Below are positions 9,321 to 20,456 of a stretch of 64,000 nt of DNA, piece after piece. Within the stretch, counting starts at the first letter, position 1. Every line of letters begins with the position of its first letter. The stretch comes from Hofstenia miamia. Lineage: Eukaryota; Xenacoelomorpha; Acoela. The stretch lies in NCBI GenBank assembly GCA_004352715.1, contig SCFE01000027.1, positions 2,372,850 through 2,436,849 of the forward strand, in the 5' to 3' direction. The translations under genes and the position numbers were made by a program. The notes under the pieces were generated by a model. The model was not told the origin of the DNA. It did not search any database and saw only the letters and a list, made by a program, of their open reading frames with translations.

Positions 9321-11333
9321 GTAAGGACACTTTAACATAAGAAATAACAGCTTAGTATTCAAGCATTCATATTTAAATCACTGAATTCATAATGTTCCAA
9401 TAATAGCTATTGGAATATATTTGCATATTTTCAGTGTTTAGTTTAATGTTATTCTTTCAATTTGGCAGCAGATCGTTTTAACTATCATAGGCGACGAAAA
9501 CCGTGCCGATTTAAATTTGTGTTTATACAACAATTTGTTAAATATATTTATTAACATATTTTCAGAAATGAAATAGAGTATCTGTTTACAAAGCACAAAA
9601 TTGACATTAAACATTTCTTTTATTCATATAACTATAATGAATTTCAGCAAATAAGTTAGCATTTATTGCAGAGGCCCCTCTCTTGTTTTTTGAAAATTTT
9701 AACTTTTTTAAATGAGGTTATACAGATTTTATCTGTGTTTTAAAATTTGCCGTCGTTTTAGTATATTATAAAACGAATTGCTATGTAATTTTTATTATAA
9801 TTATCGTACTTTAAAAAAAATTCCAGATTATTATATTAGTAATTCACAAATGAAATTTTAGAGCAATAATTTGCTGAAATTTCATATATCAATGCCATAC
9901 GCGGCTCGTACGTGTAAGCAATGCAAGCAGTGCTTGCCCAATAATTTTTTAATAAATGAATTTCATTCTTAATTGCATGAACTTATATCTATACAAACTT
10001 ACAAATCGTAAATTATTAGTTTGCTTTAAAACAGCATTTAAGAATCATATAATAATATGATTGTAAACATGACTTATTTTTTTTAAAAATCCGAAACATT
10101 TCTCAATTCAAACAGTACTGGAAACAGAAATATATTTGAGTGAGGCTCCTATCTGGTATAAAGTTTTTTCGCATTTTTTACCTCACGGATTCTATGTATA
10201 TTATTCATAAATATAAAACAGTAGTCCATTTGTTTTTTTACAGAAGTTAGAAAATTTATAGGAATGAAAGACGATATTTTTCTACAAATGTGCTGTCGAT
10301 TAATTCAAAAAATGAAATATAATGTGGATATTTTATTTTTGCAATAAATTAACGTTATTTGCAATCAAATGGAAACTAGATTCACATTCCAGTGCAAATA
10401 TGGTTATATAGAATTCAGCTACAATTTTCTGATATAAAGTTCTACTCTAAATTTCTGAATCCGGCAAATCTTTGTAATTTATCCCAAGTTTCCTATTATC
10501 AACATGTTTTCAACTGTAAATCGGAAAAGTTCTTATTCAATATTTTGAAATGCACCATTTATTGACTGCCATTCCGAAAATTTGAAAGTATTTGAATGAA
10601 TACACTATTGGATTTTGCAGAACAATTATTTTCTGTTTAAAGAAAATTTTAACGAATTCAAGAATAACCATTAGAGGAGAAAAAAATACAGAAATCATTA
10701 GCATTTTTCTCGAAAATAAAAGAACCTCAGGATTAATCATATTTGTAGAATAATATTACAGACAACTTTCTGAAAAATAACAAATTTTTCGTGATTATTT
10801 GAAAACACAAATTATTTTATGATGAAAATTACGATTTCTTAAAATCATTGAAATTTTTCCATATAATTATGGCTCAAATAATCATGATTTTGAATCCCAT
10901 AGGATATCAGCTAAGCCCAAACATTTCTTTAAGTAGTTAGACCGCTCAAGCTCAGTTAAGGATCGCCCTGCTCAAAGTCAGTGATCATGACACCTAAAAC
11001 TGTGTTGGTAGAGCATATTTGCTATTGTGTTACTTTTTCAGATTAAACAAAAACAACATGCGGGTCTTTTACACATTTTCAAAGAAATTTCTCCAAGTCT
11101 CTTAGGATATTTGGAAGTCGTGAGCCATGGACACATCTATTGGTGAATGTGAACTACTGTACTGTCAAAAATTTACAATAAGACATATTTCTGTGGCTGA
11201 AGTATTGGAAAAGATTGACTATTTGTCGTTGAACATTTCGATATTTAAAAAAACGTAAATACACTTCACATCTAACATTCAGATAATCCTAAGGCTTAGA
11301 ACTTGAACATTAACTGTTTCCTTATATGCATAG
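9321..11333. other. No gene seen; probable long intron or intergenic DNA
   Basis: About 2 kb of AT-rich sequence with no convincing coding frame on either strand and no recognised repeat. Confidence 0.45.
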
Positions 11334-11393
11334 ATAGGCTTCCCAAACCCGATGAGTCAGAGGTATTCACATCAACGGCATCAGGATCTGCAG
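11334..11393 (+). CDS. Possible exon of the host gene (exon f)
   Basis: Lies between GCATAG and a GTAGGA donor (CTGCAG/GTAGG). In phase 0 it is open for 20 codons (GFPNPMSQRYSHQRHQDLQ). A second frame reads LPKPDESEVFTSTASGSA, which looks more natural but needs a different upstream phase. Real exon likely, frame uncertain. Confidence 0.35.
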
Positions 11394-11615
11394 GTAGGAA
11401 TTCAACTCAATTGTTAATTTACGCCGCAATTAACTGTCTTACCAAAAATAATATATTTTCGTAATACTGGAAAAAGTTAAAAAGCTTGCTTCATCTCTAA
11501 ACCTATTTATTTCAAATAGATAAAAACTTTACACCCATCACTTTTTGGTGAAATGGAAATACTTCAAAGGTTCATAGGCAAAATTTTCGGAAATTTTTAA
11601 ATAAGGACCACCCTA

Positions 11616-11634
11616 ATATATATATATATATATA
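11616..11634. repeat. Short TA repeat
   Basis: TA dinucleotide run about 70 bases before the N gap. Confidence 0.85.
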
Positions 11635-11708
11635 ATTCTAGAATTTTTGTATTGGATTGCATTGGACACAAAAATCTCTCAAATAGGAATTATAAAATTC
11701 TTATGATC

Positions 11709-12708
11709 NNNNNNNNNNNNNNNNNNNNNNNNNNNNNNNNNNNNNNNNNNNNNNNNNNNNNNNNNNNNNNNNNNNNNNNNNNNNNNNNNNNNNNNNNNNN
11801 NNNNNNNNNNNNNNNNNNNNNNNNNNNNNNNNNNNNNNNNNNNNNNNNNNNNNNNNNNNNNNNNNNNNNNNNNNNNNNNNNNNNNNNNNNNNNNNNNNNN
11901 NNNNNNNNNNNNNNNNNNNNNNNNNNNNNNNNNNNNNNNNNNNNNNNNNNNNNNNNNNNNNNNNNNNNNNNNNNNNNNNNNNNNNNNNNNNNNNNNNNNN
12001 NNNNNNNNNNNNNNNNNNNNNNNNNNNNNNNNNNNNNNNNNNNNNNNNNNNNNNNNNNNNNNNNNNNNNNNNNNNNNNNNNNNNNNNNNNNNNNNNNNNN
12101 NNNNNNNNNNNNNNNNNNNNNNNNNNNNNNNNNNNNNNNNNNNNNNNNNNNNNNNNNNNNNNNNNNNNNNNNNNNNNNNNNNNNNNNNNNNNNNNNNNNN
12201 NNNNNNNNNNNNNNNNNNNNNNNNNNNNNNNNNNNNNNNNNNNNNNNNNNNNNNNNNNNNNNNNNNNNNNNNNNNNNNNNNNNNNNNNNNNNNNNNNNNN
12301 NNNNNNNNNNNNNNNNNNNNNNNNNNNNNNNNNNNNNNNNNNNNNNNNNNNNNNNNNNNNNNNNNNNNNNNNNNNNNNNNNNNNNNNNNNNNNNNNNNNN
12401 NNNNNNNNNNNNNNNNNNNNNNNNNNNNNNNNNNNNNNNNNNNNNNNNNNNNNNNNNNNNNNNNNNNNNNNNNNNNNNNNNNNNNNNNNNNNNNNNNNNN
12501 NNNNNNNNNNNNNNNNNNNNNNNNNNNNNNNNNNNNNNNNNNNNNNNNNNNNNNNNNNNNNNNNNNNNNNNNNNNNNNNNNNNNNNNNNNNNNNNNNNNN
12601 NNNNNNNNNNNNNNNNNNNNNNNNNNNNNNNNNNNNNNNNNNNNNNNNNNNNNNNNNNNNNNNNNNNNNNNNNNNNNNNNNNNNNNNNNNNNNNNNNNNN
12701 NNNNNNNN
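11709..12708. other. Assembly gap of 1,000 N
   Basis: Exactly 1,000 unknown bases, a conventional scaffold gap of arbitrary size. It separates the host-gene region from the retroelement region. Confidence 0.99.
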
Positions 12709-13234
12709 TCTAATACATGTAGTTGGAAATGCTAGTCAGCTAATCAAGAGAAAACCCCTATACCTAACTTAAGTGCACTTTCGTGATCTGGCACAGAGAC
12801 CCTTGAATCATTCCCTGTGATGGATCCAGACCACTACTAAACACTGCTCGATTAGCTCGACATTGTATTAAATATTCAAACCGTTAATAAGATGAAAATA
12901 ATAAGAATTCTAAGTAAAATTCTTTATCAATTCTTACAATAGTTTTAATTGTATTTATAGTAATTTGAAGAGAAGTACCTGTCGATTCAAATTTAAACGT
13001 CTGCCAAGATGGCGGCTAAAAATAACGTAAGCGACAATTTGTCGAAAATGTTTTTATTGACAGATACAATCATCTCGTTTTTGACACATGTTATTTTCTT
13101 GGTTGCAATATACAAATCAAACTGAAATAATCACACTTGATTAAATCATAATATTTTTTAATCATTTTCTTTTTGATCTTAATATCTTCTGCGACGTTTG
13201 CAGCTTATTTCTGTTTTATTTGGATGATGCTACA
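12709..13234 (-). repeat. LTR-A, 3' LTR of a minus-strand element (first part only)
   Basis: Read on the minus strand it starts TGTAGCATCATCCAA immediately after the polypurine tract and matches other LTR-A copies. The first 526 bases are present; the rest falls in the gap. It contains a TATA-type core promoter (12951-12960) and an upstream AGGTACTT word shared by all copies. Confidence 0.9.
12951..12960 (-). promoter_or_regulatory. Probable LTR core promoter (TATA box)
   Basis: CTATAAATAC on the minus strand, placed just after a CAGGTAC word. The same pair occurs in LTR copies at 14771-14780, 25939-25948 and, as CTATAAATAG, 46244-46253. Transcription from here would define the U3/R border. 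Inferred from conservation only. Confidence 0.55.
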
Positions 13235-14431
13235 CGCCCCCCTCAGCTTGCGTTATTTTGAGCACAGCTCGCTCTCCATGCACCAGAATGTCTGCTTTTC
13301 GGATTATCGTTTCTGCCCATTGATCAGACCACGTTGTTTTTTCGAATTCCGCCTGTTTGGTCATTTTTAGCACTGCTTCTCTTTCTGTAGTTGTAATGTT
13401 CGTGTATCTTAGGAACTGGGTTTCTCTAATATCCTCTGCTATCAGTATCAGCTCTCTTAGCTCATTGATTTTTTGTGAGAAGATGTCATAATATTTTTGG
13501 TATAGTTGAATTCCCTTGATGCTGATCATAAGAGTAATCTGTGCGTCGGCTCTACTTGTGTGTGCTAAATACTCCCTAATCTGATTTTCAGGGTAAAAGA
13601 ACATGAAAACTTTTCTCAAACTTCGAGTGTTCGCCACATCCTTGTAGAAGAAGCTAATGTTATTTCTGACTTCTTCTTCAGTGATGGTGTTAAGGTCGTT
13701 TTTGTTTATTCTCATCATCGTAATGATTTTGACCCTTTTTGTGACGTCATAGTATTGGTATCTTTTCTCCCATATGTCAGTCCAGACTATATCATTCACT
13801 CCAGAGAATAACATTATTGCTCTTGGATTTCTTTCTTCGATTTCTTTTCTCAAGTCTTGTAACTGTAAATTTATTGGTTTCCCATGTGTGTACAGTTGAT
13901 CCGGCATTATTGTGCCTTTGATATAGACTCGTTCTTTGTTATTCTGTTGTAACAATATCGCTTTCAACTTTTTGTAGTCATCTCTCTTGACTATAGCTTT
14001 TGCTTTCTTTTCAGTATTAACATACGATTTGTATTTGTGTAAATAAGTTTTCGCGACCTTGACGTCCTTCAGTATTCTAAAACATGGGAGGACCATTGGT
14101 ATTGCGATAGTTTCTGGTGGTGTGCAGATGAGGAGTTTTGTTTCGATTTCTCGTTCTATATGCCGGTATGAGCCTTCTGTTGTTGGTGCTGTTGCTAGTC
14201 CTATGGTGGCGGGGTAATTCATTTTCACTTTGGGAATCGTATCCCAGAATGCCTGCTTTAGTCCCCTTCAACTTAGCTTTATTCGCAGTTCTTCTGTCAT
14301 TTCTACTCTTGAAGTAATGCACTCTACGTCTATAGCGAGTTGGTTATATGGTCATAATAGTTCCTCCAGCTCTGTTCATGTAAAAGCTTCAGTAAACATA
14401 AGTTTCATCGTTGCTACGGTTTGTTGTTCTC
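13230..14431 (-). pseudogene. LTR element ORF3, C-terminal part (copy 1)
   Basis: The longest open piece (14228-13230) encodes 332 residues, starting KMNYPATIGLATAP and ending ITQAEGGV. The frame reads through the polypurine tract and stops at a TAG that is formed by the first bases of the LTR (TGTAG). Upstream, to the single N at 14432, the frame continues with two TGA codons. No signal peptide, membrane span or known domain is visible; the chain is Lys/Glu/Ile-rich with helical stretches such as IQLYQKYYDIFSQKINEL. It is almost identical, in reverse orientation, to 61320-62392, and clearly related to 15051-16061. Function unknown. Confidence 0.75.
13235..13247 (-). promoter_or_regulatory. 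Polypurine tract
   Basis: GCTGAGGGGGGCG on the minus strand, abutting the TG of the LTR. This is the expected primer site for plus-strand DNA synthesis of an LTR retroelement. It is also inside the open frame of ORF3. Confidence 0.8.
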
Positions 14432-14474
14432 NTCAAGGAAGACAGAAGAAAAAAGAAAGAAGATGTCTAAAGAA

Positions 14475-15055
14475 TATTAATATAATTCCTAAGGTTTGGT
14501 TATCCAACCATTTGTTGAGAGTTAGTTATCTAATAAATGTAGAAGAGAAATGCTAGTTGGCTAATCGAGAGAAAACCCCTACGCCTAACTTAAGTGCACT
14601 TTCATGGTCTGGCACAGAGACCCTTGAATCGTTCCCTGTGATGTATCCAGACCACTACTAAACACCGCTCGATTAGCTCGACATTGTATTAAATAATCAA
14701 ACCGTTAATAAGATGAAAAATAAGAATTCTAAGTAAAATTCTTTATCAAATGCTTACAGTAAGTTTCAATGTATTTATAGTATTTCAAAAGAAGTACCTG
14801 TCGATTTAAATTTCAAACTTCTGCCAAGATGGCGGCGATAAAATAACGTAAGCGTCGTTTTGTCAAAAGTATTTTTATCGACAGATACAATTATCTTTTT
14901 ATTGACACATATTTTATTCTTGGTTGCATTTTACAAATTAATCTGAAATCATAGCAACTAATTGATTGTAATATTTTTTAATTAACTTTCTTTTGATCTT
15001 AGTCTCTTCTGCGACGTTTGCAGCTTTTTTCTGATTAATGTTGGATGATGCTACA
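14475..15055 (-). repeat. LTR-A, 3' LTR of the main minus-strand element (partial)
   Basis: Starts TGTAGCATCATCCAACA at 15055 and runs down to about 14475, with a TATA box at 14771-14780. A short unrelated stretch follows up to the single-N contig join at 14432. The LTR 3' half is missing. Confidence 0.85.
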
Positions 15056-18000
15056 CGCCCCCCTCAGCTTGCGTTATTTTGAGCACAGCTCATTCTCTGT
15101 GTACTAGAGTGTCTGCTTTTCGAATTATCGTTTCTGCCTGTTGATCAGACCATGTTGTTTTTTCGAATTCCGTCTGTTTTGTCATTTTTAGCACTGCTTC
15201 TCTTTCTGTCATTGTAACGTTTGCATATCTTAGGAAACGGGTTTCTCTAATGTCTTCTGCTATTGGTGTCAGCTCTCTTAGCTCGTTGATTTTCTGTGAG
15301 AAGATGTCGTAATATTTTTGATATAACTGTATTCCCTTAATGCTGATTATAAGCATCATCTGTGCATCGGCTCTGCTTGTGTGTGCTAAATCTTCTCTGA
15401 TCTGGTTGTCAGGGTAAAAGAACATAAAAACTTTTCTTAGGCTTTGAGTGTTTGCCACATCCTTATAGAAAAAGCTGATGTTATTTCTAACTTCTTCTTT
15501 GGTGATCTTGTTGTGGTCGTTTTTATTCAACCTCATCATTGTAATGATTTTGACCCTTTTAGTGACATTGTAATATCGGTATCTTTTTTCCCATATATCA
15601 GTCCAGGCTATATCATTTATTCCAGAGAATAACATTATAGCTCTTTGGTTCCTTTCTTCAATTTCATTTCTCAGATCTTGTAGTTGTACATTTATTGGTT
15701 TCCCATGTGTGTACAGCTGGTCCTGCGTTATTGTGCCTTCAATATAAACTCGTTCTTTATTATTTTGTTGTAGCAATATTGCTTTTGATTTTTTGTAGTC
15801 ATCTCTATCAACTATGGCTTTTGCTTTCTTTTCATTGTTCACATACAATTTGTACTCATGTAAGAATGTTTTCATGACCTTGACGTCCTTTGGTACTCTC
15901 CAACGTGGGAGGACCATTGGTATTGTGATAGTCTCTGGTGGTGTGCAGATGAGGAGTTTCGTCTCTATTTCTTGTTCTATGTGCTGGTATGAGCCTTCTG
16001 TGGTTGACCCTGTTGCTAGGCCTATGGTGGCGGGGTAGTTCATCTTTTCTTCAGGAATCATATCCCAGAATGCCTGAGTTAGTCCCCTTCAACTTAGCTT
16101 TAATTGTAATTCTTCTGTGATTTCTACTCTTGAAGTGATGCATTCAACATCTATTGCAAGTTGGTTGTATGGTCATAGTAGTTCCTCCAGTTCTGTTCCT
16201 GTAAATGCTTTGGTAAACATAAGTTTCATCGTTGCTACTGTTTGTTGTTCTCTGATACACTGGAAGTTTCTTTCTTTTATGTCTTTTGACTCCTTTGTTA
16301 TTTTAATTTCAACCAAGAACCGCTCGTGTTCTGTATCTATCCACTCGATGGTCTTAGCTGGACTGATTTCTCCCCACTTTTCTATGTTTATTCTGTCAAT
16401 CGTTTGTTGTGTTTTGGGGGATAGCAATAATATAGATGATGTTAACAGTTGTTCTTCCTCTAGCATTTCTGCTTGGGACTTTGTGACCATCTTGCATACC
16501 TCTACCAGTTCTGTAATACCTCCTCTCTTCATCATTTCAGTGCATTGGAGGATCTTAGTGAATGTGCACCATGGACTGTCTTTTTCATAACGTCTCATTT
16601 CGTAGTTTAGTATGTTCTGCACGTTTTCTGTGTTATTATGTTTCAAATTTCTGCTGTGCTTGCAAGTTTTCTTTTGATGATCTTTTTTGTTGTGAGCCAT
16701 GGCTGGTTCTGAAGCTGTTTCATCCATGTCTCGGATGTTGCTCCCCACATATATTTTCTCATTGGCCCTTCAAATATTGTGATTTAGCTGGGCCATATCC
16801 CTGTCTTATTAGCAATGCTTATTGATGATATCTTCCCCAACAGATTTTCTTGCATAATTATTCTGCTCAGTATTTTTTCCATTGCTTGTACTGGTTTTTC
16901 TGTTTTGTTTGGCGATTCCAGTTTTCTGGTATGCCCCTTTAGTAACCAGTTCTTTGTCTGTGTATTAATCGGGGATATCACAATCTCATATCTCTTTGCT
17001 TTTGTCAACTTGTGCCAGGTTTGTCGCAAGATCAGCAGTTTTAGTTCCACGTCTTCTGTAGTAAATATGGCTAGTATCCATGCTGTAGTTCTGTAACATA
17101 TTTCTGGTGCATTCTTTTCTTTGAATATCAATTGTTTGAAGTCTTTCTTTGTATTTAATTCATAGGCTCGGTTTACTTCCATTAGCGCCATTTTGATTGA
17201 CTTGTGGAACTTTCGGGATGGTGCATCAATTCTTATCTTTGGCCAGCCTTCCTCTACTTTTTGTTGTAACTTCATGTTTTTCCAAATCATTTGAATTTGT
17301 TGTAGATGTTCCTGACGTTGTATGAGGCTGCACTTTATAAACAGTGTGTTTGCTTTCTCAATTCCTTCTGTATCCATTGTCAACTCTATGGTTTTTGTTT
17401 GCCTGTAAAGATTGATTGCTATGCATGGGTCTACCATGATTCGGTAGATTTGTGCCCAATAGTCTATCTGTAAATCCAGGCATATCAGCTCTGGGATCAT
17501 TGTATTCTTATCTGACTTCTCCCATGGGAAGATGTTTTCGCCTAGCTGACATGCATTTTCTAGGTGGTCAGGAATCTCTTCTCCTGTAGTTATTGTTATT
17601 AGTACAACTCTGACGTTTTGTACTCTTGCCATCCTTGTTGTATTGTCCACTTTCTTTTCTAATGCTTTCGTGTATTCTTTCTGTTTTAGAATGTGTATAA
17701 TTGTGAGGTTGTCTGCATCCATATTGATCTCCGGTATCTCTGCGATTTTGTCTTTATATGCCATTATTGCTTGGGCTGTATCTAGTGTAAATGCGTCATC
17801 AAATACGACGTGCACCATACTGCGCATGTATGGCCTCTCTAGCGTTTCGTTCATCTCCTGTGGATAGCTGATAATTACATTGACTTTTGGCCTATTATTG
17901 GCATTGAGCACGATTGGTAAAAATTTTCCTTCGATCCTTGCGACTTTCCATATGTGGATCTTTGTTTCCAGTGACAATTTTGCAAATGCATTGTAGCACA

Positions 18001-18127
18001 TCTTCAAAGTTCCCATGAAATAAGGATGTAATGTTTCCCCATCTATTTTTGACATTCGTTTTTCTCTTTCTTTAGATCTAACTGTTCTTTCAGATGTTGT
18101 CTCTGAGGAGGCGTGTAGCTGAGTCAT
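15051..18127 (-). pseudogene. LTR element ORF3, near full length (copy 2), unknown function
   Basis: A third large coding region located after the integrase and before the polypurine tract. Three main open pieces are visible: 18127-16784 (447 residues, starting MTQLHASSETTSER), 16600-16173 (matching only after a frameshift) and 16061-15090 (323 residues). Together with the last 13 codons they give about 1,020 residues. Breaks: a stop and frameshift near 16784 and 16620, TGA codons shortly after ELEELL (about 16170) and after about 30 more codons (about 16095), and a TGA at 15090-15092 where copy 1 has CGA. No predicted signal peptide, transmembrane helix, furin site, zinc finger or retroviral enzyme motif is visible, so it does not look like a classical envelope. 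Diverged copies at 27.3 and 59.6 kb keep the same amino-acid text while differing mostly at third codon positions, so it was under protein-level selection. I do not recognise it. Confidence 0.8.
15056..15068 (-). promoter_or_regulatory. Polypurine tract
   Basis: The same GCTGAGGGGGGCG as at 13235, directly before the LTR. Its conservation in two diverged copies supports its role. Confidence 0.8.
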
Positions 18128-18511
18128 CCTTAATGGTAGTCTACTGGTGCTTGGTTCACAGTCTAAAGGCTGTGAATCTGTGCTGATATTTTCTACTGTT
18201 TTGCCCTTGAATCAGCTTGCAGTTACTCATATCAGCACTTGACCAGCTGTTGTTCTGGATGAGATAACGTAGCTTTCATATCTCCACGGTTCTTCCACCA
18301 ATTACACCTCCCTCTGGAACTCCACATGTCTCACTGCCCTTGAATTGGCATAGTGGACTGTGGGAAGGAAAGTTGTGCTGCGCACCAGTTTTCTGTGTGC
18401 CCTTGCTGTCCTCTGAGGCAGTATTCTTCTGCTCGGGTCATCCTCCATAGTTTCTGATATGTATTCATCATCAAATTCTTCCTCATGTATACTATCTAAA
18501 TCATACATATC
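18128..18511 (-). pseudogene. Acidic pol tail and spacer before ORF3
   Basis: 18508-18302 encodes 68 residues with an acidic patch (HEEEFDDEYISETMEDD), which follows the integrase frame after one stop and is probably the C-terminal tail of the polyprotein. The stretch down to 18128 has stops in this copy. In the copy at 27.2 kb the equivalent stretch is open from an ATG at 27275, suggesting where ORF3 originally began. Confidence 0.5.
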
Positions 18512-19951
18512 TTATATGACTTTGTTGCCATTAATTTGGGATATTTTAAATTCAGCGTTGTCATCTATTTTTTTTTCTTCAATGTCTGCTGTTGCTCTCT
18601 TCAGGTTTTGAAAATGTAAAAGTCTGTTGTTATCTAACATGTATTCGTTGTTCAGCAGTGTTTGTGTTATCATGTGGGGGCCGGACCATACTGTTTTCAA
18701 CTTCCAGACTTGGTTTGTGTCTAGGAGTTTAATCGGTGTGAACGTGTATACTTTATCATCTACCTTATGTGCGTGACTGTAAATTTTTTTATTGTAATTG
18801 TGTTGTTGTCTCACTGCTGACTTCTTAATGTTGTGACACATCNNNNNNNNNNNNNNNNNNNNNNNNNNNNNNNNNNNNNNNNNNNNNNNNAGTGTGAATG
18901 CATATACTTTATCACCTACCTTATGTGCGTGACTGTAAATTTTTTTATTGTAATTGTGTTGTTGTCTCACTGCTGACTTCTTAATGTTGTGACACATCGT
19001 TTCGTGGATTCCCGTGATCTGATTCCTTAGTTGTTGTATGTATGTGTTGTCCAACTTCCCGCTGTAATTGGTATACTGCATTGATAGTGGGGTTGTTGCC
19101 TCTCTCCCGAACATGGCTTTGAATGGTGATATTCTGGTTGTTGCATGTACCAAGGTGTTGTAGTAATATTCGATCATTTTGATAACCTCTCTCCATTTAT
19201 TTCCTCCTATTCATGTTGTAGCCACTCTAATCAGCTTAATCAATGTTCGGTTAAGTCACTCTACCACTCCGTTTGCCTGAGGGTGATAGGCGGTTGTCCT
19301 TTTGCTTGTGATTTCCAGTAATTTTGCCATTTCTTGAAACAGTCCACTTTCAAACTGGGGCCCTTTATCTGTTATGATCGTCTCCATTGGTCCCAGTCTC
19401 AATATCCATTCTTTTAAAACTAGCTCAGCTGTTGTTTCTGCTGTGGTGTTCCGCATTGGGACCATCCTTGCGTATTTGGTGAAGTTGTCCACCATAACTA
19501 GTAGGTACTGATAGCCTTTGGTATCTTTTGATAACATCTCGAGATCTATGTGAACTATTTCATTGGGTTGTATTGCAATGATTTTTTCCAGTGGCGCTCA
19601 TTGTGTTGGGAAATGCTGTTTATTGTTTAGGAGGCATGTCGTGCATTTGTTAATGATGTCTTCCACAACTTTCCTGATGGCTGTTGTTATGAAATGAGTG
19701 TTAAATGCTTTCTCTGTCTGTGTTATTCCCAAATGGCCTTTCTCGTGGATATTATGTATTAGTTCCCTCTTGAAGTATTCTGGTATCACGATTTGATTGT
19801 TTCTGGCTTTGACATATAGCAGTCCATTCTTATTGATCTTCCACTTGTAACATTCATTCAGTGTGTGGCAGGAACTGAAATTGTTTCTTTTCTCCGTCTG
19901 TTTTTGTTGCATCTCTTTGGTACTCTGGGAGTGATGTTCAGAAATCTGCAT
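18512..19951 (-). pseudogene. Integrase region of the Ty3/gypsy-type pol
   Basis: Zinc-binding domain in 19951-19598: HEKGH (H-x3-H) followed by CTTC (C-x2-C). Catalytic core in 19537-19256: MVDNFTKYA with the first Asp (residue 17), TDKGPQFES with the second Asp (residue 57), and the Glu of ANGVVE (residue 93), giving the DD35E spacing of retroelement integrases. C-terminal part in 19177-18512, including TTRISPFKAMFGREATTPL and a VGDKVYAFT segment, with a basic linker. The reading frame is broken by TGA codons at conserved Arg positions (after VVE and after ATT). A 48-N gap at 18843-18890 has the same 100 bases on both sides, so one copy is probably an assembly duplicate. Confidence 0.88.
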
Positions 19952-20456
19952 TTTTGTGTAATGTGCCTTTCCTGTGTTCGATCATAAATGTGAATTCATT
20001 TAGATACTCAATCCACTGAGACACTATTCCGGATTTGTCTCCTGAAAACTTTTTCAACCAGGCCAGACCACTGTTATCTGTTTGTACTCTAAACTCGCTT
20101 CCTATGAGGAAGTGTCAAAATTTTTTGATGCTTTCAATCAGCGTGAGCATTTCGACTTTAGTGGAGCTGTAGTTCTCTTTGCTGGCCCGCAACTTGCGAC
20201 TGAAGAACTGGATGGGCACTTCTTTTCCATTTCTCATTTGGCCAAATGTTGCTCTGATTGCCACCTTAGTTGCATCACAATCTAATATAAACTTTTCGTT
20301 ATACTCAGGTGTATTGAGGGAAGGTAATTTTGTGAGCTCTTCCTTGATGTTGTCAAGTTCTTCCTGTTCTTTCCATGTCCATACAAATGGAACTGCCTTC
20401 CTCATCAATCGAGTCATTTTTGCCATTTTTCCAGCTATATTTGGGATGAAGGTTCC
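19952..20456 (-). pseudogene. RNase H region of pol and connection domain
   Basis: 20426-20115 covers the end of the reverse transcriptase thumb/connection and the start of RNase H: FVWTWKEQEELDNI, then FILDCDATKVAIRATFGQ (first acidic position, D-C-D-A) and FFSRKLRASKENYSSTKVEML with the expected Glu of the second position. After a TGA at about 20115 the frame continues HFLIGSEFRVQTDNS with the T-D-N/H-x motif. The order and wording are typical of Ty3/gypsy-type elements. Confidence 0.85.

Noticed and set aside
10537-10740. Minus-strand 67-codon open frame
   Set aside because: Phe/Ile/Lys-rich chance frame in AT-rich DNA with no supporting context.
11652-12713. Very long open frames across N runs (also 29524-30224, 33025-34153, 50224-50898, 58566-59774)
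   Set aside because: They are open only because unknown bases contain no stops. Only the coding text outside the Ns was used.
13230-18127. ORF3 as a classical retroviral envelope
   Set aside because: Position fits, but I see no signal peptide, transmembrane helix, fusion-type hydrophobic segment or basic cleavage site.
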